From: Streptomyces polyasparticus
GTDB taxonomy: Bacteria; Actinomycetota; Actinomycetes; Streptomycetales; Streptomycetaceae
Assembly (NCBI RefSeq): GCF_014493765.1
Contig: NZ_JACTVJ010000020.1
Location: 1 to 64,000, forward strand
Length of the DNA stretch: 64,000 bases
Reading direction: 5' to 3'
This document shows, in pieces, positions 1-7,412 of the stretch. How positions within the stretch are numbered: the first letter of the stretch is position 1; each line of letters opens with the position of its first letter. The position numbers were made by a program, and so were the translations under genes. The notes below the pieces were generated by a model. The model ran no database searches. It had not been told where the DNA came from and was given only the letters and a program-made list of their open reading frames with translations.

Positions 1-38
1 ACGTTGGACAGATCGATCGCCGACGGGTAGACAAGCAC
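1..38 (-). CDS. Transposase N-terminus, cut by window edge
   Basis: Read on the minus strand from a GTG at 38, the first 12 residues are VLVYPSAIDLSN. From memory this resembles the start of Streptomyces IS5-type DDE transposases, which often begin MLVYPSSIDLS; it was not searched. The rest lies outside the window. The sequence just upstream of the start recurs as an inverted copy near 15.75 kb, which fits an IS end. The family call rests on a short peptide and is tentative. Confidence 0.5.
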   Translation of the reverse strand, partial: MLVYPSAIDLSN

Positions 39-109
39 ACGAAGCTCCTGCGCAGCACGGTGGATCTTGGTCGTGACGCCGTCTACCAGGAGCTTGTTTG
101 TGTCGCAGA

Positions 110-153
110 GCCGACCAACTGGCGGACCACACCCTCAGGTTGGAAAAGGCTCA
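110..153 (-). mobile_element. Terminal segment of the edge insertion sequence
   Basis: The reverse complement of this 44-bp stretch starts TGAGCCTTTTCCAACC and ends CAGTTGGTCGGC. It matches 15752-15794 at roughly 40 of 44 positions, in inverted orientation. Homology stops abruptly at TGAGCC, as at an IS boundary, and the segment lies about 70 bp upstream of the transposase start. I therefore read it as the terminal sequence of the left-edge element, with the boundary near 153. Confidence 0.55.
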
Positions 154-279
154 CTCTCGGATCAGCGGCTCGACCGCTCGACCGGGCCAAGAGGGCCACG
201 CCACGACCGCTCAATGCGTTTCAACGCCAAGTCACCACAGCCGCGCTTGATGATGCGGGGTCTCGCGGCCCAAGGGAAA

Positions 280-693
280 TCACACCGCCACGAGCCGGAT
301 TCGATCACCACAGAGCTTTGCCATGTCGTCGATATCGGAAGTCAACATGACCACGGGGCGGTGCTGTCGCAGCGCGGCCTCGGCGACGGCCGCATCGATC
401 GCGTACTTGTGTCCGTGCAACCCGGCATTCATCAGCAACTTCGAGGCAGCCCTCGCCTCCTCGTCACCGACCGGGACTACCCGCAGCCCGGAAAGCACCC
501 AGTTCAGGCGGGACTTGTTCGTACGGGCGTGGACGGCCTCGATGATGGCGAGCGCGCTGATCACGACCTCCATACCGCGCGAGCGCGCCTCAGCGATCAG
601 AGCCACCACCTGCTCCTCGTCAGCGAGCAGCTTCGAGAGTCCCTCTCTGTCGAGGACCAGCGTCCCCTCGTGACTCAGCCTGCGGCGGGCCAC
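280..693 (-). CDS. PIN-domain toxin, VapC-like (module 1)
   Basis: This 137-residue protein has the size and acidic positions of a PIN-domain ribonuclease: LVLD near the N-terminus, IIEAV, YAIDA and LTSDIDD. PIN toxins of VapBC systems cleave RNA when released from their antitoxin. The start overlaps the end of the upstream antitoxin gene by 19 bp, as expected for a coupled pair. It is clearly paralogous to the toxin at 1643-2050, sharing LHGHKYAIDA and KLCGDR. The substrate RNA cannot be deduced. Confidence 0.8.
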   Translation of the reverse strand: MARRRLSHEGTLVLDREGLSKLLADEEQVVALIAEARSRGMEVVISALAIIEAVHARTNKSRLNWVLSGLRVVPVGDEEARAASKLLMNAGLHGHKYAIDAAVAEAALRQHRPVVMLTSDIDDMAKLCGDRIRLVAV

Positions 694-959
694 TCGGCCT
701 CCTCGGCGAACACCTCGTCGAAGACCTGCCGCGCCCGTTGACGAGCCGGCTCGGAAACCGACCCCTTGCGAGTCTCATAGTCCGCCAGGTACTCGTCCAG
801 GACCTGCCCGCGGAGCTCCCGCTCGACCGCCTCGGCGATGAACGCCGAGAACTCCCGCTTGCCCACCCGCGCCCGGATAGCCTCCGCGGTCCCCTCCGGC
901 AACGACAGGCTCACCCGCGTCGCCGGCCCTTCCCCGATGCTGTACGTCGTCTCGGCCAT
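675..959 (-). CDS. VapB-like antitoxin (module 1)
   Basis: This 94-residue acidic protein begins with a short beta-strand segment (TRVSLSLPEG) and helices typical of ribbon-helix-helix antitoxins. Its acidic C-terminal half (about residues 50-94) would wrap the toxin. It precedes and overlaps the PIN toxin. VapB proteins neutralise the toxin and repress their own promoter, so the AT-richer stretch just upstream (960-990) is the likely control site. It is related to the antitoxin at 1371-1646 (both contain EF/GVSAFI or SAYV-type helices and a YEA/YET segment). Confidence 0.72.
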   Translation of the reverse strand: MAETTYSIGEGPATRVSLSLPEGTAEAIRARVGKREFSAFIAEAVERELRGQVLDEYLADYETRKGSVSEPARQRARQVFDEVFAEEAEWPAAG

Positions 960-1113
960 ACCCCGATTGTGTCAAACGAGTAGGAAAAGTGCCACGGCCC
1001 GGAAGCTGCGCGGAGCCCTGAGTCGCGAAGAAGGCGTACGGACTGATCCGCGTCCCCACCAGCCCCTCGGATCGGACAGCGCAACGCCCTGACCATCCCA
1101 GCACGGGAAAAGC

Positions 1114-1218
1114 AAAGGGCCCGACCCCGAAGAGCCGGACCCTTTCTGACCTGCACGTTTGCCAGATCGGCGACGTGGTGAATGTCAGCCGCTACACGTT
1201 GCAGCGGAACTCCACCAC
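1114..1218. repeat. att-like segment: hairpin plus ychF 3'-end copy
   Basis: In order, this holds a hairpin with arms at 1114-1123 and 1136-1145, the word CTGACCTGC at 1146-1154, and at 1196-1218 a 23-bp sequence identical to the end of ychF (19016-19038) at 22 of 23 positions. The copy keeps the stop codon and would encode VVEFRCN-V. The same hairpin / CTGACCTGC / ychF-end order, with similar spacing (42 versus 44 bp), occurs at 18934-19038. I infer an attachment-site scar. Nothing else recognisable lies in the 960-1370 gap apart from the module 2 promoter. Confidence 0.5.
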
Positions 1219-1342
1219 GAGGCCCTGACCTGCGATTATGCGGGCACATCCCAGCGCCATCCAGCACGGGAGCCGCGGCAAGAAGGTCCAATGGCGCCGA
1301 GACTACGCCGCCGAGCGCGAGATGCGCACTATTCCACCCGAT

Positions 1343-1364
1343 GTAATAGTTCCTGTACTAGACT
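1343..1364 (+). promoter_or_regulatory. Promoter/operator of module 2 antitoxin
   Basis: A -10-like TAGACT at 1359-1364 ends 6 bp before the ATG at 1371, so the transcript is probably leaderless. Two 7-mers, GTAATAG (1343-1349) and GTACTAG (1355-1361), lie 12 bp apart as a direct repeat, and TAGT/ACTA forms a small dyad. That arrangement suits an autoregulating ribbon-helix-helix antitoxin. No good -35 was seen. Confidence 0.4.
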
Positions 1365-1370
1365 GACGTC

Positions 1371-1646
1371 ATGAAGTCACCCCGCCCCGGCGGCACGGAG
1401 AACATCTCCGTCTCGATGCCCTCGGAACTCCTCGGCGCTCTACGCACGCGCACCGGCAAACGCGGCGTATCCGCCTACGTGACCGCGGCGGTCCGCCACC
1501 AGCTCGCCATGGACGGCCTCGCCGAGATCGTGGCCGCCTACGAAGCCGAGCACGAACCGCTGAGCGAGGCCGAGATCCAGGCTGCGCAGCACGAACTGTT
1601 CGGTGACGCACCGGCGCCGTACGCGTCCGGCGACAGCGCCGCATGA
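1371..1646 (+). CDS. VapB-like antitoxin (module 2)
   Basis: This 91-residue protein has an N-terminal strand (ENISVSMPSELL), a GVSAYVTAAV helix and an acidic C-terminal tail, the usual layout of ribbon-helix-helix antitoxins. Its stop overlaps the start of the PIN toxin gene by 4 bp (ATGA), which implies translational coupling. The gene starts about 410 bp from, and divergent to, the related module at 280-959. No ribosome-binding site is evident, which fits a leaderless mRNA. Confidence 0.75.
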   Translation: MKSPRPGGTENISVSMPSELLGALRTRTGKRGVSAYVTAAVRHQLAMDGLAEIVAAYEAEHEPLSEAEIQAAQHELFGDAPAPYASGDSAA

Positions 1647-2050
1647 AGGCACCCGCGGCAAGATCCCTGGTGCTCGACTCCCAGGCACTGTCACTGCTCC
1701 TGCGCAACGACCGCCAGATGATCACCCGGATCGAGGCCGCCCGACGCGTCGGCGTGCCCGTCCTCGTGTCGGCCCTGACAGTAGTGGAGACCGTCTACGG
1801 AAAGACGGACACCGCCCGGCTGCGCTGGGTGCTCTCCCGCCTTCAGGTCCAGGACGTCACCCAGGCGGACAGCCTCACCGCAGTCCAACTGCTGAGCGAC
1901 GCCGGCGGTCTGCACGGCCACAAGTACGCCATCGACGCCCTCGTCGCCGCGATGGCACTCCGCTGCCCGGCACCAGTCCTCGTACTGACCTCGGACCGCG
2001 ACGACTGGTCGAAGTTGTGCGGCGACCGCGTACAGATCAGATCCGTCTGA
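1643..2050 (+). CDS. PIN-domain toxin, VapC-like (module 2)
   Basis: A 135-residue PIN protein with LVLDSQAL, VVETVY, YAIDAL and LTSDRDD, which supply the four acidic metal-binding positions of PIN nucleases. It is a probable RNase toxin held inactive by the product of 1371-1646. It aligns with the module 1 toxin over most of its length, including RLRWVLSRLQV against RLNWVLSGLRV and the KLCGDR near the C-terminus, so the two modules arose by duplication or by acquisition of sister systems. Confidence 0.82.
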   Translation: MKAPAARSLVLDSQALSLLLRNDRQMITRIEAARRVGVPVLVSALTVVETVYGKTDTARLRWVLSRLQVQDVTQADSLTAVQLLSDAGGLHGHKYAIDALVAAMALRCPAPVLVLTSDRDDWSKLCGDRVQIRSV

Positions 2051-2125
2051 TAAGCCTCGCAGGCGCGCTCGCCGCGCAGCGGGTCGGTCATATGCGCGAT
2101 CGCGGCTCACGTAGTGAGGGGGAAC

Positions 2126-3226
2126 ATGCGGGAATCGGTGGCGAGCCGACGGAAGCGGATGCTGGCCGCTGTGCTGGCGCGCGGCGAAGTCGGCCTGCGG
2201 GAGCTCGCCGCCGAACTGGGGGTCTCGACGGTGACCACGCGGCGGGACGCCGAGGCGTTGGCCAGGGCCGGTGCGCTGCGCAGGTCGCACGGAGTGGTGC
2301 GTGCCCTGGGAACTCCGGCTGTGCATGCCACAGGGGCGGAGGATGACGTGCCACGTACCGCGCCCGGCGGGTCGGTGGCTCTGGTCGTGCCCGAGTTGCA
2401 CTCGTATCTCAACGAGGCCATGCACGGAGCTCGTCACGTGCTCGAAGCCGCCGGGCTGCAGGTCGTCGTGTACACCACGCCGCGTGCCGCGGTAGGGACG
2501 GAGCAGCCACTGGTGGAATGTGCGCTCGCCGAAGGAACGCGGGGGTTGATCATCGCGCCGCGCTGGCACAGTGCTTCCGCCGAGGATGCCGACGGATCCT
2601 GGCTCAACGAGACGGGCGTACCGACGGTGTTGCTTGAGCGCCGACCCGGGCCGGACAGTCCGCTCTACGCTCTGGACTCGGTGTGCTCCGATCACCGGTA
2701 CGGGATGCAGCTGGCCATCGACCACCTTTTGGCGCTCGGCCATCGGCGCTTGCTGCTCGCGGTCCGGAACGACAGCCCGACCGCGCGCGCCGTGCGCGCC
2801 GCGTACAAGAGCCTCGCGTCCACACGCACCGACATCGCGTATGCGGGGCAGATGCTCAGCTCCCCCGACGCCGGTCCGGGCCCGGGTGCGTCCGGTGGTA
2901 CGCACGATCTCCCCTCGCTGCTTGTGGAGCGGGACGCGACCGCAGTCATCGCGCACAGCGACGCCGATGCCGTGGTCCTCGTACAGCAGCTGATACGGGC
3001 GGGAATACGGGTTCCCGAGGATTGTTCCGTGATCGCGTACGACGATGTCGTGGCCTCGCTCGCACAGCCCCCGCTCACAGCCGTCGCGCCCCCGAAGGCC
3101 GAAGTGGGGCGTGCAGCCGCGGAGTTGCTGCTGCGGCGGCTTACCGCGCCGGCAGCCGGTCCTGCTCGGCGTGTGGAGCTGTTGCCTGGACTGATCATGC
3201 GAGGGTCCACCGCACGGCTCGGGTGA
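2126..3226 (+). CDS. Hybrid regulator: DeoR-type HTH, LacI-type sensor
   Basis: The first ~60 residues form a DeoR-like winged helix (RRKRMLAAVLARGEVGLREL, then ELGVSTVTTRRD). The remaining ~300 residues are a periplasmic-binding-protein sensor of the LacI type (LVVPELHSYL, DHRYGMQLAIDHLLALGHRR, SVIAYDDVVAS). Such hybrids sense a sugar or sugar acid and control a neighbouring catabolic operon. I prefer the ATG at 2126, which follows AGGGGGA, over the in-frame GTG at 2114. The likely targets are the next two genes. The ligand is unknown. Confidence 0.75.
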   Translation: MRESVASRRKRMLAAVLARGEVGLRELAAELGVSTVTTRRDAEALARAGALRRSHGVVRALGTPAVHATGAEDDVPRTAPGGSVALVVPELHSYLNEAMHGARHVLEAAGLQVVVYTTPRAAVGTEQPLVECALAEGTRGLIIAPRWHSASAEDADGSWLNETGVPTVLLERRPGPDSPLYALDSVCSDHRYGMQLAIDHLLALGHRRLLLAVRNDSPTARAVRAAYKSLASTRTDIAYAGQMLSSPDAGPGPGASGGTHDLPSLLVERDATAVIAHSDADAVVLVQQLIRAGIRVPEDCSVIAYDDVVASLAQPPLTAVAPPKAEVGRAAAELLLRRLTAPAAGPARRVELLPGLIMRGSTARLG

Positions 3227-3301
3227 ACGGGCGGCGCGGACCTTCGGGTGACCCGGTCGGCCCGGCGCCCTGGCAGTCCGGCGCACTCCGCCCCTGCGCT
3301 T

Positions 3302-3317
3302 GATCGTTTGACCGTTT
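3302..3317 (+). promoter_or_regulatory. Candidate DeoR-type operator
   Basis: Two adjacent near-identical 8-mers, GATCGTTT and GACCGTTT, lie about 85 bp upstream of the dehydrogenase start, between it and the hybrid regulator. DeoR-family proteins often bind direct repeats, so this is a plausible site. The motif is short and the call is weak. Confidence 0.25.
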
Positions 3318-3402
3318 CCCCTTCGGATCTTCGGCCCATTGACCCATGCCGTGCGCCGACCCACGATTCCCTCACGCCATCAGCAGCCAGGGGAAGACCC
3401 GT

Positions 3403-4410
3403 ATGCCCGAAAGACCCTCCGCGGCCTTCGCTCTCTCACCGGGGGCGGCGTCCGCGGTCCTCACGCCCGAGGCCGTCGCCGCGTTCGGCGAGGTCTGCGC
3501 GCTCGCGCCGCGACCGCTCCACGATCTCGTCGGCCCAGAAGCCCTGGATGTGTTGCGCACAACCGAGGTGCTGATCACGGGCTGGGGCTGTCCGCCCCTG
3601 GCCCCGGCCGCACTCGACGTCGCCCCGCGGCTCAAGGCCGTGGTGCACACGGCCGGTTCGATACGAGGGATCATGACGGAGGCGGCCTGGGAGCGAGGGA
3701 TCGAAATCACCTCCGCCGCCGCGGCCAATGCGCATCCGGTCGCCGAGTACACCGTCGCGATGATCCTGCTCACGGGCAAACGCGTCCTGGAGACCGCCCG
3801 CGACTACCGCACCGCCCGCAGCGCGGTCGACTGGACGCGGGTGGCCACGCACGTCGGCAACTACCGGCGCACGGTCGGCATTCTGTCCGCCTCACTGATC
3901 GGCCGCCGGGTGATCGAGCTACTGCGCCCGTACGATCTGCGGCTTCTCCTGCACGACCCCTACGTCACCGCGGAGGACGCCGCCGCGCTCGGAGTCGAAC
4001 TAGTCGGCCTCGACGAGCTGTTCGCGCGCAGCACCACGGTCAGCGTGCACACACCATTGCTGCCCGAGACCCGCGGTCTCGTCAACGCGGACCTGATCGG
4101 TTCGATGCGCCCCGATGCCGTGCTCATCAACACCGCACGCGGCGCCGTAGTCGACCAGGACGCGCTCACCCAGGCGGCGGTCGCCGGGCGTATCCGTGCG
4201 GTGCTCGATGTCACCGATCCCGAAGTCCTGCCCCCGGAGCACCCGTTGTGGGACTGTCCGGCCGTCACGATCACCCCGCATCTCGCCGGCTCCCAGGGCA
4301 ACGAGTGGCAGCGGCTCACCGAGCTTGCCGTGAGTGAGCTGCGGCGCTGGGCAGCGGGTGACGGTTTCGCCCATTCCGTACGACGTGAACGATCGGCCTT
4401 TCTCGCATGA
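3403..4410 (+). CDS. D-isomer-specific 2-hydroxyacid dehydrogenase
   Basis: This 335-residue protein has the two-domain layout of NAD-dependent 2-hydroxyacid dehydrogenases. The catalytic Arg lies in NTARGAVVDQ, the acidic partner in DVTDPEVLP and the catalytic His in ITPHLAGS. The usual GxGxxG dinucleotide loop reads GILSASLIGRR, so its first glycines are replaced. The ATG at 3403 follows AGGGGA and replaces an upstream in-frame ATG at 3346. Its stop overlaps the DUF2264 gene start (ATGA), so the two are coupled. It probably oxidises or reduces a sugar-acid intermediate. Confidence 0.8.
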   Translation: MPERPSAAFALSPGAASAVLTPEAVAAFGEVCALAPRPLHDLVGPEALDVLRTTEVLITGWGCPPLAPAALDVAPRLKAVVHTAGSIRGIMTEAAWERGIEITSAAAANAHPVAEYTVAMILLTGKRVLETARDYRTARSAVDWTRVATHVGNYRRTVGILSASLIGRRVIELLRPYDLRLLLHDPYVTAEDAAALGVELVGLDELFARSTTVSVHTPLLPETRGLVNADLIGSMRPDAVLINTARGAVVDQDALTQAAVAGRIRAVLDVTDPEVLPPEHPLWDCPAVTITPHLAGSQGNEWQRLTELAVSELRRWAAGDGFAHSVRRERSAFLA

Positions 4411-6257
4411 GCGCCCTCGACCTGCCTGCGGAGGACCGCAAGCTCAGCCCGCACACCGGCTACACCCGCGCTCACTGGGAGTCGGTGGCCGACACTCTCG
4501 TCAACTCCGCCTGGCGGTGGGCCACTCCACGCGGTGCGCTGCTCGATCTGCCGGGCCGGCCCTCGCAGTCGGGGGTGCGGTCGGACGGTCTGGAGGGCTA
4601 TGCCCGCACGTTCCTGGCGGCAGGGTTCCGGATCGCGGGGTCCCAAGGGGACGATCCACACGGCTGGTTGGAGCGGTACGCCGAGGGACTCGCGGCCGGG
4701 ACCCGAACCCCGGGGCGGCATGACACCGAGTCCTGGCCCGTCATCCGCGACATTCACATCGCGGGCCAGCCGATGGTGGAGTCCGCTTCGGTGGCTCTCG
4801 GGCTGCGGCTGACCCGGCCGTGGCTGTGGGACCGGCTCGACGGAGACGTGCAGGACCGGGCGGAGGAGTGGCTGCGGGGCGCGCTGCGCCGGATTCCCTC
4901 GCCCAACAACTGGTATCTCTTCCCGTTCACCGTCGCCGGCTTCCTCGAATCCGTGGGGCGAGGCGACGCCGAGACCGCCCGCGCACGGGAGCGGGCCCTG
5001 GAACTCCTGGAGAGTTGGTACCGCGGCCAGGGCTGGTATTCCGACGGCGACGGGCGGGCCTTCGACCAGTACAACGGCTGGGCACTGCACCTGTATCCGA
5101 GGCTCGACGCGTATCTCGCGGGCGCGAAACCCGGGGTGTACGGGGAGCGGTTGCGAGAGCATCTGAACGGGCTCGGGCTGCTGTTCGGCGGGGACGGGGC
5201 GCCGCTGTACATGGGGCGTTCGCTCACGTATCGCTTCGCCGCCGCGACGGCCGTGGGTCTTGGTGCTCTGACTGGTGACACCCCGTGGAGCCCTGGTACC
5301 TCGCGCCGGCTGATCAGCGGTGCGCTGCGCTACTTCCTCGACCGGGGCGCGGTCGACTCCGACGGACTGCTGACCCTCGGTTGGCACGGCCCGCACGAGG
5401 CCACGCTGCAGCCGTACTCCGGTCCATCCTCGCCGTATTGGGCCTCGAAGGCGTTCGTCTGCCTGCTCGCGCCCGAGGACGATCCGCTGTGGACGGCGGC
5501 CGAGGAGCCGGCGCCGAGCGAGACCGCGGACCGTGTCCTTGCGCTCCCCTCCCCCGGTCTCCTGGTGCATTCCACGCGGGCCGACAAAATTGTGCGGGTC
5601 CACAACCACGGCAGTGATCACGTACGACCGGAGGCGGGTGAATCGGCCCAGGACGACGATCCGCTCTACTCCAGGCAGCACTACTCGACTCGCACCGGAC
5701 CCACGTCCGCCGCGAATGCCGCGGACAATCACTTCGCTGTGGCACTCGACGGCGTGCGCAGCGTCCGCCGCCGTATCCACCCGCTGGGCGCGGGCGGCGG
5801 CGAGGGCTGGGGATGGGCCGCCTCGTGGCACCGGCCGGTGTTCTCCGAGGGACCAGCCATGGTGCCCGGACTGAGGGTCGAGTCGGTCACGGTGGCGAAG
5901 GGCCCCTACGAACTGCGCGTCCACCGGGTGCTCGGGGCTCCGGACGGCGCGCGGGTGGAGCAGACGGGGTGGGCGGTCGGGGACCGGGACGCGCTGCATT
6001 CCGGGTTGTATCCGCTGCACGGCTGGACGGACGGAGACGAGCAACGGGCACCTCAGGGAACGGCGTTCACCCAGTGGGCGTCGATGCCGAGGCTGAGTGC
6101 TCCGGCCCGCGGAGAGGTGTACGCCGCCCTGGCCGTCCTTGCCGAATCGGCGCCGCAAGAGCCCCCGGTGGAGAGCACCGACGGGCTGGAGTTCTCGTGG
6201 GCGGACGGTGCACGGACTCGGATTTCGTTCGCGCCGCTGTCCGTCACACACGGGTGA
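4407..6257 (+). CDS. DUF2264 protein, probable glycan-active enzyme
   Basis: This 616-residue protein matches what I know of DUF2264: an (alpha/alpha) barrel-type N-terminal half with WHxx/NNWYLFPFTVAGFLES and WYSDGDGRAFDQYNGWAL segments, and a beta-rich C-terminal half. DUF2264 proteins occur in polysaccharide-utilisation loci, and I recall a link to a recent glycoside hydrolase family (GH154, beta-glucuronidase), which I cannot verify here. No signal peptide is visible, so it should act in the cytoplasm on an imported oligosaccharide. It is translationally coupled to the dehydrogenase. Confidence 0.7.
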   Translation: MSALDLPAEDRKLSPHTGYTRAHWESVADTLVNSAWRWATPRGALLDLPGRPSQSGVRSDGLEGYARTFLAAGFRIAGSQGDDPHGWLERYAEGLAAGTRTPGRHDTESWPVIRDIHIAGQPMVESASVALGLRLTRPWLWDRLDGDVQDRAEEWLRGALRRIPSPNNWYLFPFTVAGFLESVGRGDAETARARERALELLESWYRGQGWYSDGDGRAFDQYNGWALHLYPRLDAYLAGAKPGVYGERLREHLNGLGLLFGGDGAPLYMGRSLTYRFAAATAVGLGALTGDTPWSPGTSRRLISGALRYFLDRGAVDSDGLLTLGWHGPHEATLQPYSGPSSPYWASKAFVCLLAPEDDPLWTAAEEPAPSETADRVLALPSPGLLVHSTRADKIVRVHNHGSDHVRPEAGESAQDDDPLYSRQHYSTRTGPTSAANAADNHFAVALDGVRSVRRRIHPLGAGGGEGWGWAASWHRPVFSEGPAMVPGLRVESVTVAKGPYELRVHRVLGAPDGARVEQTGWAVGDRDALHSGLYPLHGWTDGDEQRAPQGTAFTQWASMPRLSAPARGEVYAALAVLAESAPQEPPVESTDGLEFSWADGARTRISFAPLSVTHG

Positions 6258-6287
6258 GCGCCCTGTGCATCACTCGCAGACGAGAAA

Positions 6288-6315
6288 GGGGGCGGACCGT
6301 CAACGGCCCGCCCCC
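6288..6315. terminator. Bidirectional terminator hairpin
   Basis: Arms 6288-6299 and 6304-6315 pair with one mismatch around a 4-base loop (TCAA). It lies between the convergent DUF2264 and LacI-family genes and can serve both. Confidence 0.65.
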
Positions 6316-6351
6316 GAGGGCGCTACCAGCCCTCAGTCCACGACCCGGACC

Positions 6352-7359
6352 TCATGCCGACTCCCGCACCACCAGCTCCGTGGGCAGAATCAGCGGAGTC
6401 GGCCGCTCCCCCGCGATCAGCCGCACCAGCATCCGGGTCATCTCGCGGCCGAGCGCCTCTATCGGCTGGCGGACCGTGGTGAGCGCCGGCTGGGTGTGCC
6501 GAGCGGTGACCACGTCGTTGAAACCGACCACCGCGATATCGCCCGGCACGGAGTGCCCGCGCTCGCGCAGCACCCCGAGGGCGCCGGACGCCATGGCGTC
6601 CGAGGCCACGAACACGGCGTCGACGTCCGGGTGTGTGTCGAGGAGTTCGGTCATCGCCTCCGCGCCGCTCGCCTCGCTGAAGTCGCCGTACGCGACCCGT
6701 CCGGCTCCTAGCCCGGCGAGCGCGATCGCCTCGCGGTAGCCGAGGTAGCGGCAGGCACCCACGTTCTGGTCCTGTGGTCCGGCGATCGTGGCGATGCGCT
6801 CGCGGCCGGTGGAGATCAGGTACTCCACGGCCGCGCGCGCTCCGCCCCGGTTGTCGGCGTCCACGTACCACTGCGGTGGTCCCTCCAGCGGCCGGCCGCC
6901 GTGCACGACGGGGACCTGTCCGTCCTCGGCGATCTTGACGAGGGGGTCGTTCTCGCGCAGCGCCATCAACATCACGCCGTCGGCGCCCCGGGACTGCAGG
7001 ATCTTGGTGAGGCGGGCGCGGCCGCGTTCGGAGGCGGCGAGTACCAGGAGGAGTTCGAGGTCGGTCTCCTCGATCACCGCGTTGACCCCGGTGATCACTT
7101 CGGCGAAGAACTGGTTGGCGAACAGTGCCGGATCGTCGCTGGAGATCGCCAGGACCACCGCGCCACGGCGGGCCGTGGCCAGCGAACGGGCCGCCGCGCT
7201 GGGCACGTAGCCCAGTTCGCCGATGGCCTTCTCGACGGCGGCGCGCGCCTTGCCGCTGACATGCTGGGCGTTGTTGATCACGCGCGAGACGGTGCCTCGG
7301 GACACTCCGGCGCGCTCGGCCACCTCGTCCAAGGTGGGCTGCCGACTGCTCATCCCCAT
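6352..7359 (-). CDS. LacI-family regulator, CebR-like
   Basis: A 335-residue LacI-type repressor. The N-terminal HTH reads TLDEVAERAGVSRGTVSRVI, followed by the hinge LGYVPSAAARSLA and a sugar-binding core (VVLAISSDDP, FVASDAMASGAL, VVGFNDVVTARHTQPALTTV). The start at 7359 follows GGAGGGG; ATG 7353 is an alternative. It lies directly downstream of the beta-glucosidase gene on the same strand. The cebR / transporter / bglC context and CebR-like boxes upstream of the transporter suggest it represses cellulose and cello-oligosaccharide genes. Confidence 0.85.
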   Translation of the reverse strand: MGMSSRQPTLDEVAERAGVSRGTVSRVINNAQHVSGKARAAVEKAIGELGYVPSAAARSLATARRGAVVLAISSDDPALFANQFFAEVITGVNAVIEETDLELLLVLAASERGRARLTKILQSRGADGVMLMALRENDPLVKIAEDGQVPVVHGGRPLEGPPQWYVDADNRGGARAAVEYLISTGRERIATIAGPQDQNVGACRYLGYREAIALAGLGAGRVAYGDFSEASGAEAMTELLDTHPDVDAVFVASDAMASGALGVLRERGHSVPGDIAVVGFNDVVTARHTQPALTTVRQPIEALGREMTRMLVRLIAGERPTPLILPTELVVRESA

Positions 7360-7400
7360 GTCCCCTCCGCCGCCGACCATCCGCCCAGGCTACCCATCCC

Positions 7401-7412
7401 GTGAGCGCTCAC
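7401..7412. promoter_or_regulatory. LacI-type palindromic operator
   Basis: GTGAGCGCTCAC is a perfect 12-bp palindrome with the central CG typical of LacI-family operators. It overlaps the stop codon of the GH1 gene and ends about 40 bp upstream of the LacI gene start, so autoregulation is likely. Its GAGCG half resembles the GGGAGCG half of the boxes at 11965 and 12085. Confidence 0.55.

Noticed and set aside
970-975. TTGACA on the minus strand upstream of the module 1 antitoxin
   Set aside because: It lies only about 11 bp from the start codon, too close to be a -35 element for that gene; a nearby -10-like ACACAAT is possible but not convincing.
1196-1218. A second, truncated ychF gene
   Set aside because: Similarity ends exactly after the last eight codons and the stop, with unrelated sequence upstream, so it is an attachment-like scar rather than a gene fragment with coding history.
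3960-6251. Very long minus-strand open frame (763 codons)
   Set aside because: It is antisense to the dehydrogenase and DUF2264 genes, is Arg/Gly/Pro-rich and has no domain; a shadow of high-GC coding DNA. The same applies to long frames at 1691-3364, 28875-31016, 38949-41555, 40177-42402 and 57605-59158 on the minus strand.
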